NCBI GenBank assembly: GCA_951799445.1
Contig: OX637294.1
Coordinates: forward strand, 21,787,452-21,851,451
Length of the DNA stretch: 64,000 bases
Reading direction: 5' to 3'
DNA from: Pseudisothecium myosuroides
Taxonomy: Eukaryota > Streptophyta > Bryopsida > Hypnales > Lembophyllaceae
Part shown: positions 47,239-59,309 of the stretch, piece after piece
How positions within the stretch are numbered: the stretch's first letter is position 1
Layout of the letters: each line of letters opens with the position of its first letter
Notes under the pieces: generated by a model
Seen by the model: only the letters and a program-made list of their open reading frames with translations
Databases searched by the model: none
Told to the model about the DNA's origin: nothing
Made by a program: the position numbers and the translations under genes

Positions 47239-47883
47239 TTAACCCCTAAATGCCCAAGGCCTGTTTTGAGCTTCCTGAAATTTGCTCTAAATTGAACAAA
47301 AAGCCAACATTTTGATAAGTTGTATCAATTTTTTTTGAATTGTAACCGTAAAAATTCAAACTAGACATGTTAAAGATCACATAGGAAAAGAAAACACAAC
47401 AACATCACTTACGAATTGAAAGATTATAATGTTTGAACACGAGGGTGTGAAAACTAAGAAATTCTTTCAATCCTTTTTTCACATCTCAAATCTAAAAAGT
47501 TGGTCACCAAAAAAATATGAGGTTAAAGGGCATGACATGCATAACCCCAATCAATTTATGGCCTCTCAAAATCTACTCTACAATTTTTTTAAATGAATTT
47601 CTAATGTGATTTTTTCTCCAAGATCTAGTGTATTTGAGGCTCATTTCCAAGAGCCTTCAACACTACGGAAAGTCAAGATTGCAATGGGTACCCTTGCACA
47701 AAATCTTGAATAGAAAAATCATAATCCATCATTTTCAAAATCGGACTTTTGAAGCTAAAGCTAAACTTCAAAAAGAATTTTACAAAAATATAAACTACTA
47801 AAAATAGTAACTTGGTTAGGTTTTATTTAACTTCAAAGTATTGCCGACACCAGAATTTGATGCCTCGGGCATTTAGGGGTTAA
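47239..47883. mobile_element. TTAA-flanked element, 645 bp subtype
   Basis: The ends are TTAACCCCTAAATGCCC and GGGCATTTAGGGGTTAA, matching inward to about 22 bases with one change. Its right end (AACTTCAAAGTATTG then ACACCA) is shared with 58378-58867. The interior otherwise differs from the 940-bp type. Confidence 0.8.
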
Positions 47884-48509
47884 AGAGTTGTTTTGCCACA
47901 GAGACGGATTGGGAGCATATTAGTAATTAAAGCTCATTGGCTGCACAGTCTGTAAAGATTTTCATAATCCCTCTAGTATCTGCAAGGGTGGGAAGGTGGG
48001 ATTCATTGAATTTTTATTCATAGAATAATTTCTGAATAGCAACTTCTTGTCATTGGTTTATGTCCAAACTTTTTACTCATGTTTTGGAGGAATAAAATTG
48101 AGTACAAGAAGACGAAGGACCTCGCACGAATCCATGCCAAGGAACCTGATTCCGATGGATTTTTCAGGGCTCACGGTGGGGGCTTCGAAGAGAATTCCGA
48201 AAGATCACGCAGGAGAAAACAGAAATGCAGGCGCGGAAATCCCAAACATGCGCAGGAGCCACCAATCGAATGATACAAGGGAAGAAAACAACACAAGCAT
48301 CAACTGAAAGGCAGAACCGTGGCGGTGAAGACTACTTATGCTGGGGACTGGATGAAAACAACAGAAGAATCAAAGGCAGAGCCGTGGCAGTGAATACTAC
48401 CGGTATGCTGGGGACCACGAAGACTGTAATAAGCATAATATCTTCACCATACTTCGTACTGTGTGACATCATTCCTTTCGCTACTGTGTGATATCATCTA
48501 CTTTAACCT

Positions 48510-48980
48510 TTAACCCTTAAAGGACAAAGGGGTGACCCTCGAAATCATCCTTTTGCATTACCATGTGAATCATTGGCTTAAAAAATTGCAAAAGCACTCA
48601 TTGGAAGTCAAGCTATTGTAGAAGATCTTCCCTTTTCACAACAAATTCTGAAGATGAATAGTTGCATTCCTGTCCTACACAGTTTGATTCCCTCTCATCC
48701 ATCGGCTGCGTCGTCCAAGAGCTCTTATCGACGGAGTCGTTTGGCACCTCGATGTCGACTCATCACATCATGGGGTTGAAGAAGGTCCCAAGGTTTTGGT
48801 TGTTCGCCAATGAAAGTGGTATGTGAGTTGGGTTTAGAACGTCGTGAGACAGTTCGATTCCTATCTACCGTTGGTGTTTGAAAGAGAACTGCGAGAAGTC
48901 AACCCTAGTACGAGAGGACTGGGTTGGGTCAACCTATAGTGTACCGGTTGTTATGCCAATAGCGACGTTTAAGGGTTAAA
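48510..48980. mobile_element. Short TTAA MITE interrupted by mitochondrial DNA
   Basis: It starts TTAACCCTTAAAGGAC and ends CGTTTAAGGGTTAA. The left ~200 bases are the reverse complement of the unit seen at 11984-12199. In intact members GGCTGCGTCGACG is continuous. Here GGCTGCGTCG and CGACG are separated by ~250 bp of rRNA. The paralogous block near 17145 shows no such element. Confidence 0.75.
48714..48964 (+). pseudogene. rrn26: Fragment of mitochondrial 26S rRNA gene (nuclear mitochondrial DNA)
   Basis: The 3' part of large-subunit rRNA is recognisable: GGAGTCGTTTGGCACCTCGA, GGTTTAGAACGTCGTGAGAC, CAGTTCGATTCCTATCTACC, and the sarcin-ricin loop CTAGTACGAGAGGACTGG near 48905-48922, ending TGTTATGCCAATAGC. 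The wording fits plant mitochondrial 26S rather than chloroplast 23S (CTATCTACCGTTGG; TGGGTTGGGTCAACC). Only ~251 bp are present and they carry a few changes, so this is a non-functional nuclear copy. Confidence 0.88.
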
Positions 48981-48984
48981 AAAT

Positions 48985-51051
48985 AATAAAGAGTACTCAT
49001 TGGAGGTCAAATTAATTGTGCTAAATTTCTCCTTTTCGTACAAAATTCCAAGGATGAACAATTGCACTTCTGTCCTACGTAGAAAGATTATTTGTCATCC
49101 ATCTGACAAAAATTGTCCTTGGCGCCGTTTAATGGTTCAATAAATGTAATGATGATATGTTGCTCTTCCATGTTTGATTGAATTTTTAATGGACTTGCAT
49201 GATTTGGGAGTGTAAAAAAAACATAGTTAGAATCTAATTTTGCGGGTTTTAGGGCAAGCACGGAAGGGCTGTCCAAATTCAATTAAAATTAGGGTTCATT
49301 AGTAAAAGTGATCAAAATGAGGGTGCAATTTTAATTGCTTAAAATGATGTGAATGTCTTAGTATTGAATTTAGAAAACTAAGTTGAAGAGTTAATGGAGG
49401 AAATGCATTTGAATTTGGTTGTTTGGGTGAATTGTGATGTGCTCTAGTAGTAATTCTCTTTTAGGACATCATTTGGTCCCTTTTGATGCCCTAAATGCCA
49501 ATTTAGGTGGGATTTGGGCCTAAGAGGTTGTCCTGCCTTCCTAGAGCATGTGTTAGGGTTTGGGAGTTCAAGATACACATTTGAGTGATTTAGGGGTGCT
49601 ACCTCCTTTTTGCTTAGAGTCATTTAAATAAAAAAATTACCAAAAAAAACTTGGTAGGAATCCTTTGCTTGAAAGGCAAAATAGGGTAGGGTCCCCACCG
49701 GATTTTTTTTTGATGTGGTGAAAAACTTTCATAATACTCTATATTTTGGAGGGGGCCCTCTTTCCACCAAGGCCTCAAGGATTCTTTCACCACCAACCCA
49801 CCTTTAGAAATGAATGAACAATGAATTGCTTCTTTTTATATTATATTTTGGCATGGATGGAACCATTTCATTTCACTAAAAACCAATACAATGATATTCA
49901 ATTTGTAATTGATCAACCTTATTTTTAGTCTATTGTCTATATGTTGGAGCACTCAAAGCATTTGCTCCCTTATTTATTGAACTTGGCACGTTCAAATTTT
50001 ACATTTAATTTTAAAACTCCTTGTCTCCTACCCTTCCTTACCAAATGTATCCCATAAATAGTCAATTGACTTGAATATAGAATAAAGATGATTGGATTTA
50101 GATTTGAAATGAGGCTTTGTTTGACAAGCTAGGATTTAGTATAAGGAGAATACTTGGAGGGCCTAAGAGCACTTATTATCCATGTTTGGCAAATGTTAGC
50201 CCCTGTGAGGTTAAATATGTAGATGCTCTTAGGTAGAAAATGATCTTAAGGGTTAAGCAATGAACTTTAAAGAAAAAAAAACTAAAGCTAGGCACAATTC
50301 TATATTAAACATCAAAAAGATGACAAAATCCCAATGAATTTTCATGATAGCCATACATGCACCTAATATATGCTACAAATTAGAATCACTATAAACAGTA
50401 TTCTCAATAATGTCACAGTCACAAATACCAAAATATTTTCCAATACTAGATAGTGCAAAAAATAACAGAACACATAGCACTTGAATCCTTACCAAAATGC
50501 CGAAGGGATCACAATCATTAACACCTAAAACAAAAAATTTACATTTACAAGGCATTACAAGACCCATATAGATATTTTGATAGTTAAAACCTAAATTTTG
50601 ACATAGTTCTTAATTTTAAATGCTTTTAAGCTTAACTAAGAAAATGTAGTTCCAATAAAATATACTTATTTATTCCATTTGAATTTATTTCAAAGTTGTT
50701 AAAATTGTAATTTTCGTGACGCTTTCAAGATAGCATCTTGAAAGCTCAAAATACACCACTTTTGAACTTTTTTATATAATTTTTCTTGGTGTGAGCCTAA
50801 GGAATACATCAATTACACCATGATGTTTGTCACTATTATTTTCATTTTCATAAAAATTTCATATCCCTTAAATATTATTATTATTATTATTTTACTTTCT
50901 ATAATTTATAAATATAAATATAAATATTTTAAAATCATATACAATTCAATTTGATGTTTTTTTATCATGAATAAATGAAATGGATTTTAAGGGTTTACAA
51001 TTATGAGTACTAAAACCTAAATTTTAGTATTGCCAATGATGAACACAATTA
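48985..51051. other. Duplicated non-coding block (paralogous to 17160-18782 and 19761-20274)
   Basis: No gene is seen. The alignment with the first block is nearly continuous at about 95 % by eye and lacks the 980-bp segment found there at 18783-19760. Confidence 0.7.
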
Positions 51052-51325
51052 GACATAACATTGCTAAAGGAGGGGATTCCTTCCCTGACAGATGAGGGAT
51101 AATCCCCCCCGGGATGCCTGGGTTGTCAGAGAGAAAATCAGTTATAACCGTGGCCCATCCAATAGGGCCTGGCAAGTCTAGCTAGGCTGCTTTGAGTGGC
51201 TGGAGTGTTGTGAGTATACATGTCAGCACAATTGTGAGACTCAAAGACTTTTTCAATGCTAGGGGGGTTCGGGTCTCGAGGGAGCAAAAGGCCCCCCTCC
51301 AAGCAAACACTAACAATGTTATAGA
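51052..51325. mobile_element. ATAACATTG-ended MITE with paralogous empty site
   Basis: The ends are ATAACATTGCTAAAGG and CTAACAATGTTAT. TAGACA before and TAGATA after are a likely 6-bp duplication with one change. The paralogous site at about 20272-20285 (ATTAGATATTAGCGCTAGG) is unoccupied. The interior is shared with 32702-33017 and 45781-46055. Confidence 0.75.
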
Positions 51326-52248
51326 TATCAGTGCTAGGATGCAATGAAAACCTTACGAGTCATGGTAAAAAACACAAAGAAGTTTTGAAAGATGAAATAT
51401 ACATGGTAAGAAATATAGAGTAGGATAATTGCTTGGAATAATCTAGAATTTTACCATTGTTGATTTGGACAAGCAAATGACGAGTTATAAGATTTATTCA
51501 CTAATGGATATTTATTATTACTTTTCAAAAACACCATGGGCCTTTGGACTTCTAAAGGGACACAATTCAAATGTATATGAACTATCTATATTTGTGGAGC
51601 CTATCGGCTTGGAAAATAGAAGAAGTTTTAATTCTAGTTTTTATTTACTCTATCCCCTAAATTGAAAGGGAACATACATACATCTTACTACCTTTGTTTT
51701 TGAATAATATCCACCATTTCTTTTGTGTTTTACAAAGGAAACACAATATTATTCAAAAACAGAGGGAGTATCAATCAATATAAATAAACAAAACACATCA
51801 TTCACCCACCCAACCCCCAAAACCAATACCATAAAACTTCTATATGAGTACGATATATATAGGATGCATATGATATACATACAATATGAAAATATAAATG
51901 TGTTATTTGGAGTACTAATACAATACAACACATGGATACATGTATAGGACATGAGTTACAATTGTTGATCCTATATCTAGCATCTTCACAAAAAATATAG
52001 ATATGGAGAAAATGAAAGAGTGATATTGGTTCACTCACTTATTATGTCGGTGGATACAAATCCCTCACTATCCCCTAGCAATAGGGGATTTACTCTATCC
52101 TCCTTGTCTTGATTATTTATTTATTTATTTATTTGAGTGGCCATTGCTCAAACCCCACTAGACTTAAATTTAGGAATACCAAAAATATTTTTGAGATATT
52201 GCATTGCTATTTTCTAAATTAGACAGGAGTAGCAGTTACTTCTTTTCC
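51326..52248. other. Duplicated 3' flank of the F-box pseudogene
   Basis: It matches 20285-21242 closely. It has one copy, not two, of the CCCAAAACCA-containing repeat. No gene is seen. Confidence 0.7.
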
Positions 52249-53551
52249 CTAAACTTTGCTACTGAACCTTGGCTCCATTGCGAATGATATAGGGTTCAAA
52301 GTAAACAGACCCAATTCTCCTCGAAATCCTTCAGGCAAGGCCGGCAGAGCTTCACTCTTCTCTTGATCTTCAATATCGAAAACCTCCCCACTGTGATCCA
52401 CGGTGTTGTAGAGACACAGTTGCGATTCACTAAGTGGGACCAATGCAAATTCCGGATACACTTCCAAACTCCGACCGCCACTCTTGTTCTTCTTCAAAAC
52501 ATTCACCAGCTTGAAAACATCAGTCTTCTCCTCATAATCTCCTTCACTTTGAGTCAACTCAATTCTATCAACCCAATGCTCGGTAACTGGGCCATTGTCT
52601 CGCTCGGAAAACAAAAATAGCTCGCCATAGTTTTCCACCAGCTGAAGAATGGTCGAGTTCGGCAAACCTCGGTCAGTCCATTTTGTAGACCAAATTCCTT
52701 CTTCCACGTTGTATCCCAGGATGCCCTTCACTGTTTGATCACCAAGCTCCACAAATCCGATGCAAAAAATGCTACCATGGTGAAATACACCAGATTGATA
52801 TTCATTCAATGCGAAAGCTGGCCCAGGAAAATCTCCTTTTCTCTCCCACTGCCCAGTTCTAGAATCATATAGTTCTGTGACTCTGGACAAACTTTCATTA
52901 CCTGATGCAGAACTCCCTGCTACAAGATAGGTGGTATGCTTTTGACGACTGATCCACATACATGTGCATCAAAACAGGGTTACGCCGATGGAGCAACGGA
53001 GGAAGCTCCTTCCATTCTTGAGTGAGAGGATTGAACACAATTAACCGCTCCTCATGTGGCGACTTGGAGAAATTCATGCACACCAGCCCCTCGCTGGCAC
53101 AAAAGAGAAATTGCTTGAACAAATCAGGGTCAGGGTCACAATTGCGAGGAAGGTAGGTCAGAGGAGGTAGCTTTCGCCACTTACCATTGTTGGGCAGGCT
53201 TTGACCCAAATTGGAATTCCAGTTTGGATCAAAGCCTGCCCATTGCCAGACTCCATTTTCGATGAAGAAATAGCATGCTGTCAACCATGGATTCTCTCTC
53301 AGTGACAGAGTTTGAAGGAACCCATCGCTTTGGATCAAAGAATTCCAGCCTTTGGAGAGTGACTTCAGTTGCACTATTTGCTCATAACTGAGGTGAGCCA
53401 GGACATGTCCCTTCACTTCCGGAGGAAAGTTGTCCAAGTCCACTTTGTCCTTGGTTGGGGGCAGATCGGACGGGCTTCCTTCGCTCTTTGGGAACAAGGA
53501 AGTGAAGAAGTGTAGAAAGATGGACACTTGGGGTGGCAACTCTCGTGACAT
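52249..53551 (-). pseudogene. F-box/kelch-type gene, frameshifted copy
   Basis: Near-identical to the gene at 21243-22535 (differences at roughly 15 sites over the shared part, plus a slightly different N-terminus, MSRELPPQVSIFLHFFTSLF). One extra A at about 52927 turns the frame after SKAYHL. The product would stop after ~217 residues, keeping the F-box and the first kelch blades but losing the rest. The remaining frame to 52249 is still open and shows no other lesion, so inactivation is recent, or the base is a sequencing error. The start is the ATG at 53551, directly after the conserved TTTCCCTACAG acceptor. An upstream in-frame ATG at 53569 lies in the predicted intron. Confidence 0.8.
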
Positions 53552-54034
53552 CTGTAGGGAAACACACAATTTGTAATTTCCCCCCTATTCCTCACACCAA
53601 AATGTATCGTTACCCTAACTACACGTAAGAGGATTCTAACATACCAATAATCCTGATCTTCAGTCTCAGCCTTTACAGTAACCAAAAAGTACAGACTGAT
53701 CTGAACATTCTCAATTAATCGTCTCAGCAGAATGTTCAACAAAGCTCTCACGGCAATTTCAATTACCTACGCAAGTTTTCTGATTGCTTCAAATGGGATA
53801 TATGCAAAAGCACTTTTGTTCATTTTCTTTGTCATGTACAATATTCAACTTAGGTGTAGATTTACGTTCAGTACAAAATTGTGCAAGAGTTTGCCATATT
53901 AACAGAAAATGGCCAATGGAATTGACATTCCCTTTCAAGTTAAACACTTGTGATAGTTGTCCAACACTGAACATATCCAATTGTCCATATCTAATGCAAA
54001 ACATAAATTAAAGTGACAAAAAAAGAAGACTTAC
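53552..54034 (-). other. Predicted 5' untranslated intron of the F-box pseudogene
   Basis: The donor GTAAGTC (54034 downward) and the acceptor next to the ATG match those of the intact copy. The intron is about half as long and strongly rearranged, with deletions, relative to 22536-23549. Confidence 0.45.
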
Positions 54035-54735
54035 AGTGATAACAGGTCTCGTAGTCCTAACTGCAGCTACACTTTGGCCTATCGGTGAATGCGTAAACCT
54101 AACGCAAGTGCAATGCGATGCAATCTATCATGGGTCGATTGGACTCAGATCCGGAAAGTGAATTCCGATCCCAGCTGCGTTCTGGAGTTGTGTGTCCTGA
54201 TAGTTCAAGAGTGCGATTGACAACTCCTGATAGTTAAAGGACTGCTGAAGCACGTGTTAATTAGTCGACCAAAACGAGGACGGTGAGTCGGTGCCAGACA
54301 TTCAGTTTGTTTCTAAGAAATCACGAGGGTTTATGGATATTTTTGTCTCGACAATGTTCGAAGCTCTTATCCGATGACTCTCATTCGATCGATTCGGTTT
54401 CTAGTACGTACCCAGACTGTAGATTTTTGATATTGGACCCGGCGTGCAGTGGCTTTGTGAGCCGCCCAAGCACAAAATTCATAAACTTCGTGGAACGCAG
54501 GTTGGCAACTTCGTGTTTGCTCACTTCAGTTACAGACACGAACTTCGTGGGCATTTCCTGGAATTCTTTTATGAAGTAAAGAAGTGTTGACTAGATACCG
54601 TACGGTCGAGATATATGATTTGCCGGTGGCCGGTTCAATGGGGCGATTGGACTCACCCTTTGCACGTGGCGTTACGTCCGCCTCGGTTCAAGAGTCGGTG
54701 TGATCCGTGAGTCGGTCGATGAATGATTAAATATT
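54035..54735 (-). promoter_or_regulatory. 5' exon and upstream region of the F-box pseudogene
   Basis: Homologous to 23550-24600 and 1-670. GGACTCAGATCCGGAAAGTG, CCTGATAGTTCAAGAGTGCG and TACGTCCGCCTCGGTT are shared. It has shorter spacing than the intact copy and lacks the dispersed repeat found there. Confidence 0.5.
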
Positions 54736-54889
54736 TTCCTTTTCAAAAATGAAAAGTGAAAGAACTGCAGATCTCTGATTTGGTGTTGTTGCTTGTGTCC
54801 CCCGCCAGGCCACCTGTGGCTGGCGGTCCCTCTTGCAATGGAATTTCGTTTCATTTGTGTCAAAAAAAAACAAAAAAAACTGCAGATCA

Positions 54890-55836
54890 TTAACCCTTCA
54901 TCGCCGAAGGGGACGAAAAGTGTCCTAACTTTTGCATCTGATGTCCAAATTGAATAAAACTTGTTGTAAAAGTTGCGCATACTAGTCTAGTTTGTGTGGT
55001 AAAATTTTCAGATCAATCCAAGACGGATTGAGTTTGTGAAAGCCATTCGAAGTTCACATGTTCAATTTGAGTTCAGCACACTGCATTGTCATGGCCGCAA
55101 CTTTGGGGGCTTGTATCTTTTTCATCAAAAGTTCATTTTCAATCAAATTTGTTGTGTTTTGTTCCCCTTAAGGTCTAGTTATTGAGGTAAAATTTTCATG
55201 TCAATCCAAGCTATTTTGAATGTTTGAGAGCAATTTGAAGTTCAAAATCCAGACATTTCTGTATTATAGTGAACTTCGGCGGCTCGTAATTTCTTCATAC
55301 ATGGTCCGTTTTCAATAATTTTTGTTGTCAAAGTTGCGCATACTAGTCTAGTTTTTTTGGTTAAAATTTCATATTGATCCAAGAAGTTATGAGTGACTGA
55401 GAAGCATTTTAGTAGAAGGAGGTTCAGCTATAGATGTGATTTTTTGCTACTTTTTTCACTGTTTTTTAACATTTCAAATCCATTTTGCAAACACAATGAG
55501 TCATTTGAATGATATTTTTTTTCACCAAAGAGTTTAAATTATGTTTTTGAATCACTTGGTAGTTTGATGTTTTTTCATTTGAGTAGGTTTAGAAATCGAA
55601 ATTCACCTCCAAATGTGTTTTTCAGAAATTTCAGCACCTTTTTCCAACACTAAAACATTATAATCTTTCAATCTATACGGTCAAATGACATCAAATTTGT
55701 TCCACACCATCTACAACATGCACACAACAAGATTGTACGGTTGAGATTTTCATACCTTACTGAAATTTAGACTTTTAACACTTGCAAAGGCAGGTTGCTT
55801 TTAAGCATGTTTGGACGTTCGGCGATGAAGGGTTAA
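54890..55836. mobile_element. TTAA-flanked element with 19-bp perfect inverted ends
   Basis: It begins TTAACCCTTCATCGCCGAA and ends with its exact reverse complement. It is 947 bp long. The interior is unlike the 940-bp type except for general composition and direct repeats such as GCGCATACTAGTCTAGTTT (twice). No ORF is seen. Confidence 0.85.
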
Positions 55837-55962
55837 TGTCAATAATGTCGGGTTGGTTACTACAAGGACGGAGGATCATAACATTGGCTGGCACTGCCTT
55901 GGTTCTAGAGTGCAAGGTGTGGGATGTTCCATGTGCATCCAATAGTCCTTCATTAGTAACTA

Positions 55963-56151
55963 CACTGAATAGGGGTATTAAGGGGACCAAAAAATTAAAG
56001 GGACTTATCTTGGAAAACTGTAGATGTTTGAAACATGATGTACAACCTCTAGAAATTTCAATAACTATAGATGTATAGAAAAGGTAGATATTTATATAGT
56101 GTGAAATGTCGATTCATTAGTATGGGTCCCCTTAATACCCTCTATTTAGTG
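55963..56151. mobile_element. TA-flanked MITE (Tc1/mariner-like), second copy
   Basis: CACTGAATAGGGGTATTAAG opens it and CTCTATTTAGTG closes it, with TA on both sides. It aligns along its length with 19324-19512. Confidence 0.75.
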
Positions 56152-56157
56152 TACTAA

Positions 56158-57641
56158 GAGCATCCCCACTTGGCTGCCAAAATGCAAGCCGGGTGACAAA
56201 CTACCCATCCAATTTGCAAGCCACCAGAAGGCAGGTCTCTCCTTTAGCAGCCTGCTAATAGGTCGAAATGGTCTCTCTAAAGTAACATTTCATCGAATCA
56301 TATTCATAGGTTATATCCTTATTTTTTGGAAAGTGCAAAAAGGATTTGTCTCATCCAATTTGCAAGCTGTGCCTTGGCTTGCAAAAGAGCTCGGGTTTGC
56401 AAGTCGATGGCAACTTTTGGCCCGGCCTCTTAACCCCTAAAAGAGCAGCCTACTATTTTTAGCAACATTGCGATTTTGGGCAGGTATATGTGACTAGAGA
56501 TTTTCATATTTTAAGCTGAAATTTTAATAGAAGGTGGGGACGAGGAATATCTTTCATGTGCACTAAATTTCATGACATTTCAAAATCAGAGTCAAAAGTT
56601 ATGGCCTAACATGTTACTTTTTTCACCAGGCGGGCAGTCCGGGCAGATCTGAAAAAATCACTTTCTTCAAAAATAAAAATTTGAAATTGGTTTTTTAGAG
56701 TTATATATACATGGAAAGCTTTAAATCATTCCATTTTCACCAATGAGTAAAAAGTTACGAGGTTTGTTAGTTTGCAGGCAGTTACGAATTCTCTACTCTG
56801 AAATAAACTTTGAAGTTGTTTATTTAACTCAATTTTTAATATTTTTTGGAAAAAAAAATATAGGATTTAGGTTGTTTATTACAACATTACAACCATTGAG
56901 ATTGACATTTTTCAATTCTATAATTAAATTCTTAACAATTTAGTATTTTGGATCATTCTCTACTTCTTTCTACTTACTATTTTTTTGTATATTTTGTACA
57001 ATTATGGGCAATTTCGTTAAAATGGAAATATTTTTTTAAATGGCATGAAAATAGTTTAGAACGGACATCCTAAAATCTATACCTGTCCTAGATGGTTCAG
57101 AATGGCCGTCCTGAAATCTGTACCAGTCCTAAATGGTGAAAATGGCACACCGTCAAAGTGGCACTTGGAATACCGTCATTTTAACAAAATTGCCCATAAT
57201 TCCAAATGATTTGAAAAATTTTAAGCATGTAGCCAACTTATTTAGGAAAAATAATTCAAAGAAGCACCACCATTTTGGACATTTTTTCATACAAATGTGA
57301 CCTTGTGAAGTGCAGCTGCCCTGTTTTTTGCAGGAACAAAAAAATAATTTTTGCCAATTCAAATGCTAATATTTTCCAATCTGCATGGTGGAAAATTTTG
57401 AATTTTTTCCACATCTTCTAAAACTAGTTTCCTATAAGATCCTACGGTTACATGTGTCAAAAAAAAAAATTCAAAAATTTGGTACTTGTACTAAAAATGG
57501 CAATTTTTGAGTGTATTTGGTGAAAACATAGTCATGGAACTTTAGGGGTTAACAAGTTCATCCATTATGCAAGACGGGTGGGACAATTTTGCAAGCCGGT
57601 GGCAACAAGCCATCCGTTTTACAAGATGGGTGGGGATGCTC
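56158..57641. mobile_element. PIF/Harbinger-like MITE hosting a TTAA element
   Basis: GAGCATCCCCAC opens it and GTGGGGATGCTC closes it, with TAA on both sides (56155-56157 and 57642-57644), the TWA duplication typical of PIF/Harbinger. The host element proper is ~360 bp and contains several AAGCCGG/CAAGCC words. The 56430-57552 element is nested inside. Confidence 0.75.
56430..57552. mobile_element. TTAA-flanked element nested in a Harbinger-like MITE
   Basis: The ends are TTAACCCCTAAAAG and GGAACTTTAGGGGTTAA. It is 1123 bp, with an interior related to 30343-31440. At 57010-57190 a small inverted repeat (CAATTTCGTTAAAATGG / CCGTCATTTTAACAAAATTG) suggests a further nested insertion. Confidence 0.8.
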
Positions 57642-57644
57642 TAA

Positions 57645-58377
57645 CAGGTGGAAGATGCAATGGATGTTGATTGTTTGAATATCACATCCAACATTGTAGA
57701 GCCAAGGTAGTAGTAACTAATGTTACTGAATGTTGTGATTGACCCCTTCACTGCCTTAGTTATTAAGGATAAATGCCAAAAATGCCCCCAATTTTGAGCC
57801 GCGTAAACTTTGAATTTGTTTACATATCCTACTATAGCTAATTTGGAGCTTCTGATTGCAAGTACGAACTCAAAATTTGCAAATTTTATCATGGGTGGCA
57901 AATAAATAATTCTTTTATTTTTTCCAAGGGTAAAACGTGGGGGAGTAAGGGGGACAATCCTCTCTGACTTTACTACAAACGGTGTGTGTAGCATTCATTT
58001 TGCTCGAAGTCAGTTTTCATTGGATCCTCTTACAATAGAAGTTTCCAAGGTAAACAACACCTAAATGCGTCTCAGTAAGCAATTTAATAATGGTTCCCTT
58101 TACTATACTGAAAAAATGTATGTGTGGCTTAGTTGATAGGCAAAAGGGGTTTCTAGATTCTCTTAAAATGCATTATTTGGACATAGTATGAATAAACTAG
58201 AAATTGACTTTAAAACTAGAAAAGAAACCTTTGATAAAGTGAAAGTACAACACTTTGGCTCAAAATAGGGAGATCTATGTTCACTCCCAAATAAGAAATG
58301 TAACCCCAACATTTATAGCAAAGGCTAAACAAACTCCAAATTTTTTATCCTCACCTAACAAATATAAAACATGCCCT
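57645..58377. other. Non-coding stretch with one dispersed-repeat copy
   Basis: The dispersed-repeat core is at about 57790-57895. Nothing else is recognised. Confidence 0.4.
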
Positions 58378-58867
58378 TTAACCCCTAAAGGTCAAAACTG
58401 CGTTTATTAGCAACATAGCAATTTTGGGCAACTCACTACAAATGGAGTTTTTATTTCTTTTCTTTGAAAATTTCACACATGTGCCCAAAGAGTAGCTTTA
58501 AGGCCCAACAATTTTTATAATTTTTGACTACATGGTTAAAAAGTTATTATATGATATGTAATTTTCATTGCACGGTGAGCAACCCTAGCAGCTCAAAAAA
58601 ACTTCTTTAAAAATCACTTTTTTTTAAAATAAAAATTTAAAAATGGTTCTTTAGGTTTATATGTACGTGGGAAGCTTTGAATCATTTCATTTTGATTAAT
58701 GAGATGAAAGTTATGAAGAGTTTTAGATTGCGGGGAGTTATGGTTTTCAAAGACTCCATACCTACGACTAAAAATACGACTAAAAATATAAATTTGGTTA
58801 GGTCGTTTTATTTAACTTCAAAGTATTGTTGACACCAAAATTTGGTGCTTCGGGCATTTAGGGGTTA
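58378..58867. mobile_element. TTAA-flanked element whose right end was hit by a Harbinger-like MITE
   Basis: It opens TTAACCCCTAAAGGTC and closes GGGCATTTAGGGGTTA. The last A of its TTAA is displaced to 59310 because the next element inserted there. The right end is shared with 47239-47883. Confidence 0.75.
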
Positions 58868-59306
58868 GAGCATCTCCACCCATTCACGGAAAAGCTCCTC
58901 AACCGGGGCTTAGGCATGGCCGGCCAAGAAAAATTGGTCCACCGCGGTCCCGGCCAAGGACAAAAGAAGACCGGTCACTCCAAAATGAGCTCTCCAAATG
59001 CTAACTCCCCGTCCCTGCCATGCTTTGACCCGGGTTTGATCTTGTCAGGTTTGCTCTTCATTCTTCCAAGTCATTAATGCATTTAATTGACTTTGTTTGG
59101 TTTGTGGGCCATTTCTTATATTTTCTTATTCAATTAGCATTTTTGTTGGCTCTTTATTGTGACAAGTCATTAATGCATGCGTTTGTCTTGTTTTGGCGTG
59201 TTCGCTTCCCCATGAATGAATGGGGGACGGAAGCAACCCTGAAACTATCGGGTATGGGCCAACCCATTTCCCCACCCTTATTTCCGGGGAATGGGTGGAG
59301 ATGCTC
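58868..59306. mobile_element. PIF/Harbinger-like MITE
   Basis: GAGCATCTCCACCCATTC opens it and GAATGGGTGGAGATGCTC, its exact inverse, closes it. TTA flanks both sides (58865-58867 and 59307-59309). It is 439 bp and the ORFs inside are not supported. Confidence 0.85.
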
Positions 59307-59309
59307 TTA

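Noticed and set aside
48714..48964. Functional rRNA gene
   Set aside because: Only ~251 bp of a much longer rRNA, with substitutions and embedded in a MITE.
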